A stretch of DNA of 64,000 bases from Parasponia andersonii (Eukaryota; Streptophyta; Magnoliopsida; Rosales; Cannabaceae), in the NCBI GenBank assembly GCA_002914805.1, contig JXTB01000139.1, positions 767,376 through 831,375 on the forward strand. Direction: 5' to 3'. Below are positions 1 to 18,840 of this stretch, piece after piece. Below the pieces are notes generated by a model, which saw nothing but the letters and a program-made list of their open reading frames with translations, ran no database searches and was not told the origin of the DNA. Every line of letters begins with the position of its first letter. The stretch's first letter is position 1. Made by a program: the position numbers and the translations under genes.

Positions 1-3000
1 CCAAACTTTGCATAAGACCATTTATTATCATATGACATATCACAGGTCTCCTACGCACCTCAATTATTTTGTAATAATAATAGTATAAGCTCGTGGAATA
101 AGACCATTGGCAGATAGAGAAATCAATTTCTCCGCAATACGCGCCATTTTACCACACACACTATTACAATCATTTCCACATCTGTTTATTTTCTGGGCTG
201 CTGAAATGTCGTCCTCTTCATTATATAGCAATTTTACTTTTAGGATAACTAGACATGGCAGATAATAAGATCCAGATGCCGTTAGTTCTTTTCTTAGAAA
301 ATTAAAAAACTTTTTAAAAAAGATCTTGCGAACTCCAAGGTAGTTTAATGGAAATCATATAAAGCATCTGCCCAAATGGCAAGTGAACCGAATTCAATTG
401 CAGGGTCAATGCTAAATCAAATTAAACCGAGTATAATCGGCCCAAGGTACACTGTGATAACAATCTAAAACATTTTAATCAAGAATAATGCCCAAGTACA
501 CAAAATTTACACCTAAAACCAAATGATACAACAAGCTTTTTAAGTACGCATATTTTGTCAAAACAGAACCACACCAGGTAGGGTGATTACAAACATCCCA
601 CATTCACAACAACAGGGCCTTTTACTGCACATACTTGGCAAAAGATGTGCAAACATGAAATTCTCATGAATATTGGCGGCTCAAGGAGACTAGTTGAGAG
701 AAAAGAACGTAAATATGAAAGAAACAGAACAAGAGAAGTGGTAGGCAACTGGGGCAGATCCCCCCCCCCCCCCCCAAAACAAAAAAATTTACAAACTAGT
801 CCTACACTTACTGCGTCTTAAATTGAAAGACGAGGGTCCTCCATTTCCCAAATCAAATGACGTCAATATGCTCCCGGTCAAATTTGAAAAGAGAAGAAAC
901 TAGAATTGAAATGATAATAAAAGCAACAATTTGCCCAATAATTGTCTCAAAAACATAACACGAATCACTCGAGATGCAGTCAAATGATTCATTTCCTTGG
1001 ATGGAAATTTTCAACAACTTTAGTTTCTATAGAAATGTTGAACATGTCCTTAAAGGGGGGAAAAAAAATTAAACTGGATGAAGAGTTTCAGAAATAAAAG
1101 AACAAACTGTCTAAAAAAAATTCCATATTTTGCTTGAAGCTCTTCTAGTGAAGAGCAAAGCTCAAGAGCTGCTTCTGGCCTCAGGAAGACAAAAGCTAGA
1201 TTTTAAAAGAAATGCCAAATATGCTCATAAAATCGAATGTGCAAAGATAAAGACAAGATTTATTCTTCAATCCGAGAATGGTTATTTCCCTGCCCCATAT
1301 CCCAATCAAAAAAGCAAAGATGTCCATCCAAGAGACTTCTTTCCTCTAAATTTTGAAGGCCAATTTTAAACGCAAAAAAAAATATAATTTTGGGAAATAC
1401 AACATTTCATCTTCGAATTTAGTTCAAAAACTCGCTAAATTTTAGTTAACAGTCATTTCACTCAACGTTCTTCTTGTCTGATTATTTGAAGAGATAAACA
1501 CAAAACTATCATTACCTAAAATGAGGAATTGATATTAAAATCACTTCCAGGCAAATAAAGTTAGCTATATGAATGAAATAAATGCCTAGACAAAAATACT
1601 CTAAGAAAGAAAAATGACAAAAAGAATAATTTTCTATTATCTACATTTAACTAGTTTCTAAGTTTCAGGCAACCAAGTTTTATAGAATAGAAAACTACCT
1701 ATTAAAAGCACATAATCAAAAGAGCATTATTACAGTTGTCACAAAAAACCAAACAAAAAAGACAACTAGTTTTTGAATAATGTAAATCTCTTGCATATGG
1801 GCAAACATACAAATGTACCAAAATTCACCTACTACTATTTTAGCCGTTTCTTTCTACCCACCAATCTACCTACATCTCCTAATCAAATCGTCTTTTTAAA
1901 TTTAAATACAGTTTGAGAACCAATTACAACCTTAAGGCTTCTACTGCTTCCCATGCTGGATAAATAATATAACCTATAATTCATTAAACAGTTACACGGA
2001 TGGCACAAACTTATACCTGTTTTTACGCTAAGATGCAATTTGTGGAAATTAACAGCAATGGTATGATTCAAGGATTATTAAACATCAGAGAGCAAAGATG
2101 GACAATTAGAGAATTATGGTAAAATAAACTTACATAATTTTGCACGCACATGGGGGAGCATACCCTGTGAAGGAAAAAAAGCAATATCAATACAATGAAT
2201 CCCTTTTAACAAAAAAAATACACAACAAGCCACATAAATATACAAAAAGAAAATGGCAGGAAGATTCAAAAAACATAACTTACCAAGATCTCAAACATCA
2301 ACGCAGCAGCCGCACACCTCCAATGCACGTGCCTCCAAATTGATGATACCATGGGATCAGATGTAATGCACTTTCATTAGGATATGTATATGAACAAAGG
2401 CAAGAGGGACAAAAAAGGAAAAAAAAAAATAAACAAATAACTGGCACTCTGACACAAGATTCAATTGCATAGAAACATTAAAAAACTAACATCTTAGAAG
2501 ATGTTGGGAGACTAATGACGAGAGAAAAATAATGGCCCTATCTGCACCACAAATACTGAAAAACCCTTTTCCAGGAGACAGATCCTACTAATTACTTAGA
2601 AAGTACCTAATGAAAATAGAAACAACCAGACCATTTATAGAACTTCCAGATAAACAAACCATCTAATAACACAGAAAAGGCACGGCGAACATCTTAGGGC
2701 TTAAATAGTAGCCAATATGAGTTCAACCAAAGAAAGTCTTCCATAAGCCAAGAAACTGCTGCAAGATTGGAAAACACAGAATAGGACAGATCATCATATC
2801 CACTTTGTCACAATAATCTCCTAATAAACAAACCAAGGTACCTTCTCTTGGGTGCCTTTTAAGCATCTAAGCACTGAAGGTTGCCTCAAAGCAGTGGAAG
2901 ACATCCTGAATGAAAGATTAAATTAGACTTCCCAAAACCCAAATTGTTCCAAAAAAAAAAAAGAATAAGGTAAATACGGGCACTGCAAACCTTCTATTCA

Positions 3001-3555
3001 TAGGATTATAGTGTCCATATATCAGATACAACAATACAAGAGAGAAATTTGAAAACCAAGCACAGTAGAAGTTATACAATAACTAAGAGATAAAATAGAA
3101 GGAAAGGAAAACATAAACAACAGGGAAAGAATGAGAAAGAAAAAATATCCACCATTTCATCTGGAGTAAACCTTTATCAGCTCAAGGGAAATGATATATG
3201 GAATTGATTCAATGTTCAAACTACAGCTAAATTATGAAGTAAATTCATTTGAGACTCAACGAATTTTCACATCAGCTAATCATGAATGGTGGTTACAAGG
3301 GAAAAGAAACGCCTTCGGCTAGTTGTCTTACAATAGAAACAGTACACTCCACTGAAAGAACCAGCCAAAATGAGTACTCCTCAACCAAACATCACCCTTT
3401 CGACTTCAGCGATGCCAAACTGTGTCAAGCTCTCACGCCATCACAGAGAAGAAGAGAAATAACGCCCAATGATTAGAAATAAACATGAATTAGGTCATAA
3501 TCTACAAATATCTAGCTGAACAGGAATTCTGGAGTCAGAAAATCAGCAACAGGGT
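1..3555 (-). other. 3' flank of PRP4-type kinase gene, possibly a spliced 3' UTR
   Basis: No convincing protein-coding gene is visible on either strand; the short open frames are AT-rich and unlike known domains. On the minus strand, downstream of the kinase stop, several stretches are less AT-rich and bounded by splice-like signals. One is 2842-2905, preceded by TTCAG and followed by GTACC. Another ends at 2284 before GTAAG. A third lies around 1130-1205. They contain stops, so if real they would be 3'-UTR exons or parts of a non-coding transcript. A run of 16 C is at 760-775. The direct 3' UTR probably covers about 3240-3555. The exon idea is inference from splice-like signals only. Confidence 0.3.
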
Positions 3556-9684
<6,129 letters not shown>

Positions 9685-10589
9685 GGAGTTCGCGAGAGCA
9701 GGAAATCTAGGGTTAGGGTTTTTTTTCCCCCCCTTTTGGGGCTGAGTTTTCTGTGGGAGGAGAGAAAGAGAACGATGAATAAGAAATATCTGAGAAGTGA
9801 AATTATGGGAAGGCGAAGAAGTCCGTTGAGTACATTTTTGTGTGAGGAATGGCCAATTAGAGTAATATTTGTGAGGAATTTTAGTTGTGGATTTCCTTAT
9901 ATGGGTCTGAGCCCGATTATGTGGCACGTGCCAATTGCAAACAAGTGTGAGCGCACTCAGCACTACGCAGGTGCACAATACCACACATTTTCACTCCAAT
10001 TTCTTTTGGGTTTTTCTTTTTTTTCGTTCTTTTTTTCCAATGCACGGCTCTATTGCTACCAATTTTTTCTCCCAATTAAATATCAATTTCATTGAATAAG
10101 ATAATACACTATACCACGCAGGTACGAATAAGATGGACTTTCATTATTATAAATAATGCGGGACATAAGGCAAATATTCTTTATCTAATATTTAGCGAGT
10201 AAGGTAGATTTGAAATCAAGTGTCATATCGACTTTACCTCGATTATACTTAAGTTAATTTCTATTTTTTTTTATATAATAATAATTCAACTAGATTTTTT
10301 TAATAAAAAATCTAATAATATATAATCATATACTAATATTGTTTGAGTTATTTGGGATTATATTAATTTTACGAATGAATGATATGTTATATAAATTTAG
10401 TATTAAATATTTTATATCTGATAATTCTAACACATTAAAATTTTATTTTAATGTGTTTTTCAGTTATTTAGATCTAAAATTGAAATTTTCAATGAAGTTA
10501 ATTTTAATTTTGATTTTTTTCTATGTAATTAGACTTTTAAAATATTTGGACTAACATAGTATTATTTAATTAATTTAAGACAGCAATTC
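9685..10589 (-). promoter_or_regulatory. PRP4K 5' UTR and promoter region
   Basis: No gene is supported here. It holds the 5' leader and upstream region of the kinase gene. A 10-bp perfect palindrome GGCACGTGCC at 9923-9932 contains the CACGTG G-box core, a bZIP/bHLH binding site. The rest becomes AT-rich toward the retrotransposon junction at 10595. The transcription start cannot be placed from sequence alone. Confidence 0.45.
9707..9725 (-). promoter_or_regulatory. Tandem telobox upstream of PRP4K
   Basis: On the minus strand the sequence reads AACCCTAACCCTAG, two plant telomere-type repeats, 23 nt upstream of the kinase ATG. Teloboxes (AAACCCTA) are common in 5' regions of plant translation and splicing genes (established). 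Its role here is inference. Confidence 0.6.
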
Positions 10590-10594
10590 TAAAC
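10590..10594. repeat. Left target-site duplication of the outer element (TAAAC)
   Basis: Pairs with CAAAC at 36966-36970; one C/T difference. Confidence 0.65.
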
Positions 10595-13068
10595 TATAAC
10601 ATCTTCCAATTTTACACACATACATATAAAATATTTGTATCAAATTGAAAGACATTACTAGACTAAGATTTATAAAATAGTGCAAAATTAAAATCTTTTA
10701 AACTTTCTAGAAATAACATAAAATTGTCACTCATAATTATACGTATAGTTTAATATATATATATATATATATATATAGTAGTGGACCTCTCGTATAGTTA
10801 TTCATAATATATACAAACAAAACAGATTTAAAATTCTTTCTCAGAAAACCACAACATCAAAATGCTCATATACACAATTCGCGGTTAGAAAGTTGACACT
10901 CTTCTTCCAAACTTACATATCATCAGTATCCATTGTAATGTAAGAATATTTGTTAGTATGAAACTCAATACATAACATATACAGTTGCAGAGTGTATATA
11001 ATATGAAATTGATAATCATATGGTTGGGATCTTTATATATATTATATTACCTAACAAGATTGTTAATCATATATTGAATCACTCCGAGAACAATATAACA
11101 TATCATGAACTATATGGAGGTTTCTAGCCCTAGAGAATCCCTTTTATGTATAGCAGAAGTCCACCTCATACCACCTTCAGAGTGTTCTTGAAGGAATCAT
11201 AATATCCCCGAAAGGACCAGAGTGTTCCCAGAGGAACCAGAGTATCCCCGAAGAAATTATATAACATATTTGGCCACTGGCTGACCACACCATATTCACC
11301 AATACTCGTCAGATAATATAAATACACTATGTATTTATGTCTCATGCGAAATTAAATGGCAGATACGTATGTACACATATGCATAGATTCCATATCCACA
11401 AGTACGAAAGATCACAAAAATAAAGAATTTCTTATATTGTAGGTATGACGTTACTTACCTAGATTCCAAACTTTTATGTATTTTCCTTTATGAAATATTT
11501 TTTGCTCAAGGTACAGTTAGCATGTCTATTATTTTTCAAATGATATTAATATGTATTTGATGTTGTATGAACCATTTCTTTTTAAAAACAATTTTTATAA
11601 ATATACATTAAATTTGTATATGGTTTCAAGTATGGAAAATAAAACAATGACCAGATATAAAACTCTAAACTTAATATTTTATTTTATCACCTTACTTTGA
11701 AATATTTACACAATACATATCTAATGAACGAAACTATAAGACATAAGACTACTAATTAAATCTATAACCATAAAGAATATGGATACTTGGGTTAAAATTA
11801 CTAAATCTATAGATTTGAAGAGATACCTACACAAAGTAAACAATAATTATAATTTAAGACAACACCAAATAATAATAACAACTAGTTTTTTCTAATATCA
11901 ATAAAACTCTTTCTTGTACCTAAGTAGACATACATATATACAGCTACAATAAGAATAATATATGGTATCAATAAAATCTATTTATACTTGTATGTACAAG
12001 TATAAATGCAAATATACCATGCATGAAAGATATACTTTAAAGTAATTAAACTTAGTGCGAAGTTTGATTAAAACTACTAGAATATATTTGTTCCACCTAG
12101 TCTCGATATAAATATATACATATAAAAATAGTATGACAAAGCCTAAAAATTTTCCCAAATAATACATAAGATAAGGATTAACAATAATTGTATTAATACA
12201 GAAACTTTTCAAAAGAATACATCCAAGTATAGTTTATAGTACTTTCTTTCAATTTCTTTGTCCAAAATTTAACTGAAGATATTTCATAAAAAGGAGAAAA
12301 ATAATAAAGATTGTAATAATAAAAACGAAATATGTCTAAGAGCTAATGACTAAGCAATGCATGAGTTTGCATCGAATTTACTAAGAGTAAATACGTGAAG
12401 ATTTGATCTTTCTATTCATGTGATCTAAATGTACTTTAGTTTGGGAAGAGATATATAGAGCACTTAACAATGATATGGGTTAGCAGTGGGAAAGTAATTC
12501 TCACAAAAAAATAAATAAATAAATAAAGCAATATTATCAAGACTTCCCAATGACTTAACAAGCTCAAATTCCATTTTTCTTCATTTTACCAAAAATATTG
12601 TCTTATTATCTTTACTATTAAACGTGTAAATGTGTATTATCTAAAGAAAATTTATGCTAATATTTAACTAGTAGGCATTTATACTTGAACATGAAAAGAA
12701 ATGTAGATTAATAAAGATAAAGAATCATCAACTAGTACAATCATATATAATTATATTTATATGTACGAAATAAGCAACTAACTCAAGCATAAAAAAAATA
12801 ATGAACACTTAGATCATGGGTCAAATTAAATAAACTTAATTGTCTATCAGAAAATAAATTTAATACATATCAAACTTGTACCAATGAACTTATTATGAGC
12901 ATTTCACTACAGAATTAGTAGTAAATAAATTTTAATAGAAATAACTAATATTATAAATCATATACTAAAATTATATGCACATAAAACACTTATATAAAAT
13001 ACTTTGCAATCATTCTATTTTTGGCATTTTTAATTATGTGAGGAACTGAGTGTCATTTTAGAATTACA
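10595..13068 (-). repeat. 3' LTR of the outer Tekay-like element
   Basis: Aligns end to end with 34315-36965. In element orientation it starts TGTAATTC next to a purine tract and ends near GATGTTATA. It lacks a segment of about 175 bp at 11921 that is present in the other LTR at about 35646-35818. A (TA)n tract lies at about 10757-10778. Four copies of a roughly 20-bp subrepeat occur at about 11179-11260. Short AT-rich open frames inside are not genes. Confidence 0.9.
11179..11260. repeat. 20-bp subrepeats within the outer LTR (four units)
   Basis: Four degenerate tandem units of about 20 bp with the core GAGTGTTCCCGAAGGAACCA. The corresponding array in the other LTR is at about 34911-34990, so the array predates the insertion. 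Confidence 0.75.
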
Positions 13069-13080
13069 ATCTTTCCTTCC

Positions 13081-13460
13081 TAATTAAAATTCCGTCCCTG
13101 ATATTTGCTTACCGAATAACTCTAGATATTGATTTCTTATTTCGTCTTCCTGTTCTTATGTCGCCTCATCTATAGAATAGTTTTGCCATATGACTTTCAC
13201 TATAGGAATTTTTTTATTTCTTAGTTTCTTCTCCTTTCTGTCCAAATTTTGAATAAGACGTTCTTTAATTTTTGATCCAGTTCAAGTGACTCCTGATTAA
13301 GAACATAGGATGGATCTGATACATACGTTCTCAATATCGAAACATAGAAGACGTTGTGTACACATGATAACTCTAAGGATAGGGCAAGCCTATAAGCAAC
13401 ATTCCCGACTTTCTCAAGGATCTCATACTTAACTTTCTTTTCTTTTCAAATATGATAACC
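13081..13460 (-). pseudogene. Integrase C-terminus and chromodomain-like end of the outer pol
   Basis: The minus-strand translation gives the integrase C-terminal beta-barrel end (YEILEKVGNVAYRLAL) and then a short chromodomain-like stretch (VKVIWQNYSIDEAT, then QEDEIRNQYLELF). A stop replaces the aromatic residue expected between these two pieces. It lies immediately before the polypurine tract, where chromovirus pol normally ends. Chromodomains direct chromovirus integration to heterochromatin (family knowledge). Confidence 0.7.
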
Positions 13461-13599
13461 CATTTCATAGGGGCAATCTTAAAAAATACTTTATCAACAA
13501 CATAAAAATGTAAAGTTCGACATTCTAGATCAGCATAAAATTATTGTCTACTTTGAGCTACTATTATATGTTTTATAATTTTTTTCAACTACCTCAGTT

Positions 13600-14458
13600 G
13601 TATTTCTATCTCCAACCTCATTCTAATGAATTAGAGATCTACATTTTCTACTATACAACATCTCATAAGGCACAAAACCAATTATAGTTTGAAATCTATT
13701 ACTATAAGAGCACTCAATCAGTGGTAAATAGTGATTCTATAACTCTTGGAAATGTATAATACATGCTCTAAATATATCTTCTATGATCTGAATAGTTCTT
13801 TCAGTCTGACTATCTATCTGAGGAAGGAATGCAGTACTAAATTTTAACTTAGTTTCCAAAGCTTATTGTACGCTATCTTAAAATTTGGAAGCAAATCTGG
13901 CATCTTTATCTGATATTATTGAAACTGAAATTCCATAAAGTCTAACAATTTTCTTAATGTATAATGTTGCAAGTTTATCCATGGAGTAGATTATAGAAAT
14001 AGAAATAAAATGAGCAACCTTAGTGTGTCTATCGACTATAACACATACTACATCTTGATGAGATACTGTCTTTGGTAACGTAACTACAAACTCCATAATG
14101 ATCTCCTCCCATTTCTACTCAAATAACTGAAGTGGTTGCAACTCTTCTACTGGTATGCTTAGCCTTAACCTGTTGACATATTAAATATTGTCCCACAAAC
14201 TTAAAAAAATCTTTCTTCATCCTTGGCTGCCAATAATAAAATTTTAGATTATTATATATTTTCGTAGTGCCTGGATGAATTGAATATGGAGTATTGTGTA
14301 CTTCTATTAAAATCTCTTCCTTGATTTTTTTATCATTTGGTACACAAAGCCTACCTTGAAATCTAATAACTCCTTCAGTATAAGTATTGAAATCTAAAAG
14401 TTTCCCTGATTCCACTAATTCTTTATGTCCAATTAACTCAAGATCTTCTTTTTGGCCA
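13600..14458 (-). pseudogene. Integrase zinc-binding and catalytic core of the outer element
   Basis: 14458-14119 encodes the N-terminal zinc-binding region (HNTPYSIHPGTTKIY, then CQQVKAKH); one expected Cys is Tyr (GQYLICQQ). 14096-13878 encodes the first two Asp of the DDE core (CVIVDRHTK and IISDKDARF). The rest of the core is recognisable down to about 13600 but broken by stops. The Athila-like element inserted at 14459 separates this half from the RNase H at 25500 and above. Confidence 0.85.
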
Positions 14459-15903
14459 TGTTGCAAATTTTATAATTGCTATGCAAGTGCACGTGTCGAA
14501 TAAATAATACAGTAGTAAGTTAAGTATCATCTCCATATGGATTGCTTGCCAAGTTATTTGTAAACGCTAAATATCAAACTAGATAGTTTTAAGAAATAAG
14601 AAACAGAGATTTGCAAGTAAATGGTAAAAACTAAAGAATGCTAATAAAAATGTAAATACCAAACAGAAAATAACGCGAAGTATCAATTAAATGTTAACCA
14701 GTGGTGGGTTTAAGCTGGGATTATTGAATCCTCCTCAGTTGTAAATCTGGTTTCAATTGCTGTAGCAACGCTTATGGCAAAATCACTCCAGTAAACTGAA
14801 AATTCAATCAGCGCATAACAATCTTCCGAATTTATTATGTTTTAAGTTCTTCAAACCAAATTTACATATTCCTATGCTAACCCAGCTCTCAAAACACCAT
14901 TTGTAGCATCAATTTTCATTGGGTTATACGTGGCAATAATATATTCCTATACCATTACTAATTCAAAGATCTACCAAAGAGATGAGTGAAACATGCATTA
15001 TTCAAGCTAGATCCAATTAAGATTAATCTTTCTAGCTTTAATCCTAATTTATTTATCCTGAATATTGGTGGCAAGGCAATAATAGGAATTAGTAACTAAG
15101 CTCACTTGAATGAACTAGAGAAAATTTCCTTAAACATCAAAATAATACTTAACCAATCATTACAACCTTAGATTCATCATAATCCCAGCTGAGAAAAACT
15201 TAGCTCATGTTCTGGGGCTCAAAAGTCATCAGCCCAAAATATTCCATAGATTATAGAAAATCCACGAAAAGAGAAGAAATTAAACACAAAGAAGTTTAAA
15301 AAGGTAAGGAAAAGTTTAGCTGGATAATGGTAATTGGAGCTCCCTCTCCGTCACCCTTTCTTCTCTGTACTATCCTCCTCTCTTTCTTTCCTTTTCCGTA
15401 TTTTGCTCCCTGCTCAGCCACCACTCCCTTCTTCCTACAGTACACTTTCCTTTTATATTAGAGTAGGCAAGGTACCTTAACACACGTGTCAGCCAAATAT
15501 GGAGTAAGGACCAATTTTGCTTCATTTTCCCTTAGATGGTATTTAATATTAGCTGTCAGCACCAGGTATGCATAAAAGATGCCAGCTGGACAAAGAATTC
15601 TACTGTTCAGTATTGCTCCGATGCATAGCTACAACAAAGTTACTTCTAGCCTTGACTTAAGTTCAGTCTTCCTTCAAAGATGCTACTATTTAAATTCATC
15701 AGAACTCAAATCCTAAATTCAGCATTTCTACTAAAAATTAACAGAATTAAAATAGATATTGACTATATTAGATTTTTAACATCAGAAACACCATAGACCA
15801 AAATAAAATAAAGAAAAGCACCTAAACTAGACAATTTTATCCTTTAAAACAACTATCCTAAGACTCAAAAATACCAAATACCTCTATTTTTATAGAGTTA
15901 TCA
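14459..15903 (-). repeat. 3' LTR of the Athila-like element (full length)
   Basis: 1445 bp. Contains a TATAAAAGG-type core promoter on the minus strand at about 15448-15458. That segment is absent from the 5' LTR. A short inverted repeat at the element-proximal end (CTCTATTTTTATAGAG) is shared by both LTRs. Confidence 0.92.
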
Positions 15904-17420
15904 TACCCCCAAACTTGAATTATTACTTGTCATGACACAGACACAAAAGACAAAAAAGAGTTCTGGTTTACTAATAGTAAGAAAATCATTCCTTAGTTCT
16001 CTACTCTTACTTTTTAATTTTCATCCTCTGATTAGAATTACCCTTCCTCAAATATTAGTTCAATTCATTACAAACTTACTTTCATATATGATTTTCCCTT
16101 GAGTGTGTGTGTGTGGAAACTATGGTTAGAATTCTCTGGACTACTCAAGTCATATCAAAACATGATCATTGAGCCTAGCTTTCTGGTTTTAAAAGCTAAC
16201 CTTGTAAATCCTTTTCCATTAATGCAAGTCAACCAAATACTTAAGACTTATAAGGCTTTAACAACCTTGCACTATTGAGCTTGATTTTGGGGATTATTTT
16301 TATTATTACTTGTTTCCTTTCTTTTTTTCTTTCTTCTTTTGTTTTTTAAATACTCAGATGTCATAATGCCTTTTTACGCGAATGCCAACATTGGTGATGA
16401 AGGCACCTGGTTACTCAGCAAAATCACTTTCAGAGTTACTATAGCATACTCATATTTCAGACCACCGTTTGACGCAAATGTTCACATGGAGCTCATGTTA
16501 CCCTTAGTTACTAAGCAGTTCAAAATAGTGAAGTACTCATTATTCATGACACTATTTTTTTTTTACTCCCCCAAACTTAAACTCAACTTTCTTTTAATGT
16601 ACCATGCCTACACTAAGTCCTTCATGTTTGGTCTCCTAAATTTCGCCTCAAAAGATTCACAAAATCAGTTCTAGAACCTAAAGCCCTCATAGTGATTCAA
16701 GATTTCTAAAGCTTTCAAAAAGTCCTCTAATCCATAGTTCTAGTACAAAGAAAAATTGAAAATTTCACATCTAACAGCAAACTGAAACAAATACCCCCAA
16801 CATTCAATTCAAGGCAATTAATCTCATAATTTGAAAATTTTAAAGTAGTGAGGATTTCATAAGATCACAAAACTGCAGCATACCAGAGCAACAGAACACA
16901 CACAGAAATTAACAAACAACCATATAAAAGAAAAATAATTAGCGAAACAGTTAAACAAACACCAATTAGATAAACTAACAAACCCCCAAACTTAAAACAA
17001 CCAGTGTCCCCACTGTGACACAAAATGCAAAGAAACACATAAGGAAAAAATAAAAAGATAAGGTAAAGAAATGAAAACTCCATGTTATAGTTATGCTGCA
17101 GCTCCATTTGAGTCATCTTCATCAGATTCTATCATATGCTCATTGTCTTAGTGTTGCAGTATTTCTTCTGGAAATGCAGGGAAAATTGGAATAGGTATGG
17201 TGAAATTCTTTTCCAAGGACTTCTTCAGGGCATTATCCCATTCCTTTGCGTATGCCCAGAATTGCTACTGTTGCTACTGGTGAATTTGCTGCAGCATGGT
17301 CATCAGCTGGTACTGCTGTACCTCCTATTGACTCATGCGCTGCTCTAGGGACTTTAGCTGCTGTAGGATATCACTGTTGTTGCTACTACTGGATGCTACA
17401 GCAGGTCTGCTTGAGGAGGG
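15904..17420 (-). other. 3' non-coding region of the Athila-like element
   Basis: Between the extra ORF and the 3' LTR no coding is supported. It contains the polypurine tract next to the LTR and additional PPT-like copies (minus-strand AAGTTTGGGGG) at about 16568-16578 and 16983-16993. Open frames on both strands here are low-complexity. Confidence 0.6.
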
Positions 17421-18236
17421 TCAGTGGGTTGACTCGGCTGGTCCTTCTTGGGTAATTTTGGCCACGGCAATGGCATCTATTTCGCCCGTGTTGTGCAACT
17501 TTTCTTCATTTACTAGATAAGGGGCACGAGCATTACGACACATCCTGGTAATTAGGGATGGGAAAAATAGCCCCCTTGATTTCCTCACGGCACACGCACA
17601 AATCTCCCTGTAAATCATTCACCCCACGTTGATAGATTTACCAATCAACATGGAATACAACAGCAACACACGTCCCTTGGAAATTGTTTTGCCATGCATG
17701 GTAGGCAGCAAACGAGATTTTAGAAAATGGTACCATACTTTTGCAGGTGGTTTTAGTGAGCTCCGAAGGCATGTGTAGGCGCCCTGTGATGAGACATTCC
17801 ACTCAGCTCCTGCTACAGCAACAGTCTCCAACACTGTGAGCAGTTCGGATTCTGTGATGTTTTCGACGAATTCAGAGTGCTCATCTACTGGGTTCTCCAA
17901 ATCGAAGATGATATTGATGGCTTCCACGCTCAAGGGAACCTGAACTCCTCTAACGTACACGGTGTCCTCTTCTAGATTAGTCAGGTTGGCATAGAATTCT
18001 CGAACCAGAGGCACAATCGAGTCCTCTGGGTGAGCACAGAACAGCTGCCAGTTGTGTTGGATGATAACATCTGCAATGAATGGCGGCTGCCCTAGTGGCA
18101 CATTATTATCCCACACAAACCCTTGCTTGGCACTTAGAGGCCGATTTTGAATATTCTCTTCATACCTTGTTTTAGCTGCTTCAGATTCGAACTTGACTGC
18201 TTTAGAGGCTTTATGAGCTACATGCTTGATTCCCAT
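17421..18236 (-). pseudogene. Post-pol ORF of the Athila-like element, plant transposon protein domain
   Basis: 18236-17619 is a 205-codon open frame on the minus strand. It contains REFYANL, VRGVQVPLSVEAINIIF and SRLLPTMHG-type motifs, which I associate with the PF20167 'putative plant transposon protein' family found after pol in Athila-type elements. It continues in the same direction after a stop into 17618-17421. Its position corresponds to the env-like ORF3 of Athila elements, but I see no signal peptide or membrane span, so an envelope role is not supported. Function is unknown. Confidence 0.65.
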
Positions 18237-18840
18237 TTCTCGTGCAACAACAAATTTCTCTCCCCCAAACTTGAGCGAAAATGAAACCCCTCACCAGAAT
18301 TGCCAGCGGCTGTCAAAGAAGAGGAGAGTGGTGAGGTGAAGACTGAAAGGAGGTTGCTGTTGAAGGAGATTATGTGGGGCTAGGGTTTAAAAAGGGGAAA
18401 AAGTTACCCCACTTTCTTTTTTTTTTTGAATAGTCTGGAACTAGGTCTGTTGCTGTAGCAAATATATAACATGAATTTCATTGCTGTAGCAATATGTCAT
18501 TTCCTAGGAATCTGTCGTTCTGCATCAGAATATCAAAAATCCTTTTTGAACTCCTGTTTTCCTACTTGTCTCTACTGTTAAGCACTTTCCTTGCATAAGA
18601 ATTAACCACAGATCAAAAATCAAGTTTTCACATCTTGTTACCCCTTTTTTTTTAAACAACTAACAAAAGAACAAGAAAATGTAAAAATTCTAAAGAATAA
18701 AAGAAGAAAAGAATTAAAAGGGTGATAAGCAGTGGGTTGCCTCCCACTAAGTGCTTAGTTTAGAGTCAACAGCCCGACTTTTTGTTCAGTCATGGGTCTT
18801 ATAGAGTGACTGAGGTATTCCCTCTGTCAAATTCAGGTTC

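Noticed and set aside
17136..17520. Plus-strand Leu-rich proteins in the Athila-like element
   Set aside because: Antisense of the post-pol coding region and its 3' extension; no family resemblance.
17619..18236. Envelope glycoprotein of an infectious retroelement
   Set aside because: Positionally env-like, but no signal peptide, transmembrane span or cysteine pattern is visible; annotated as a plant transposon protein of unknown function.
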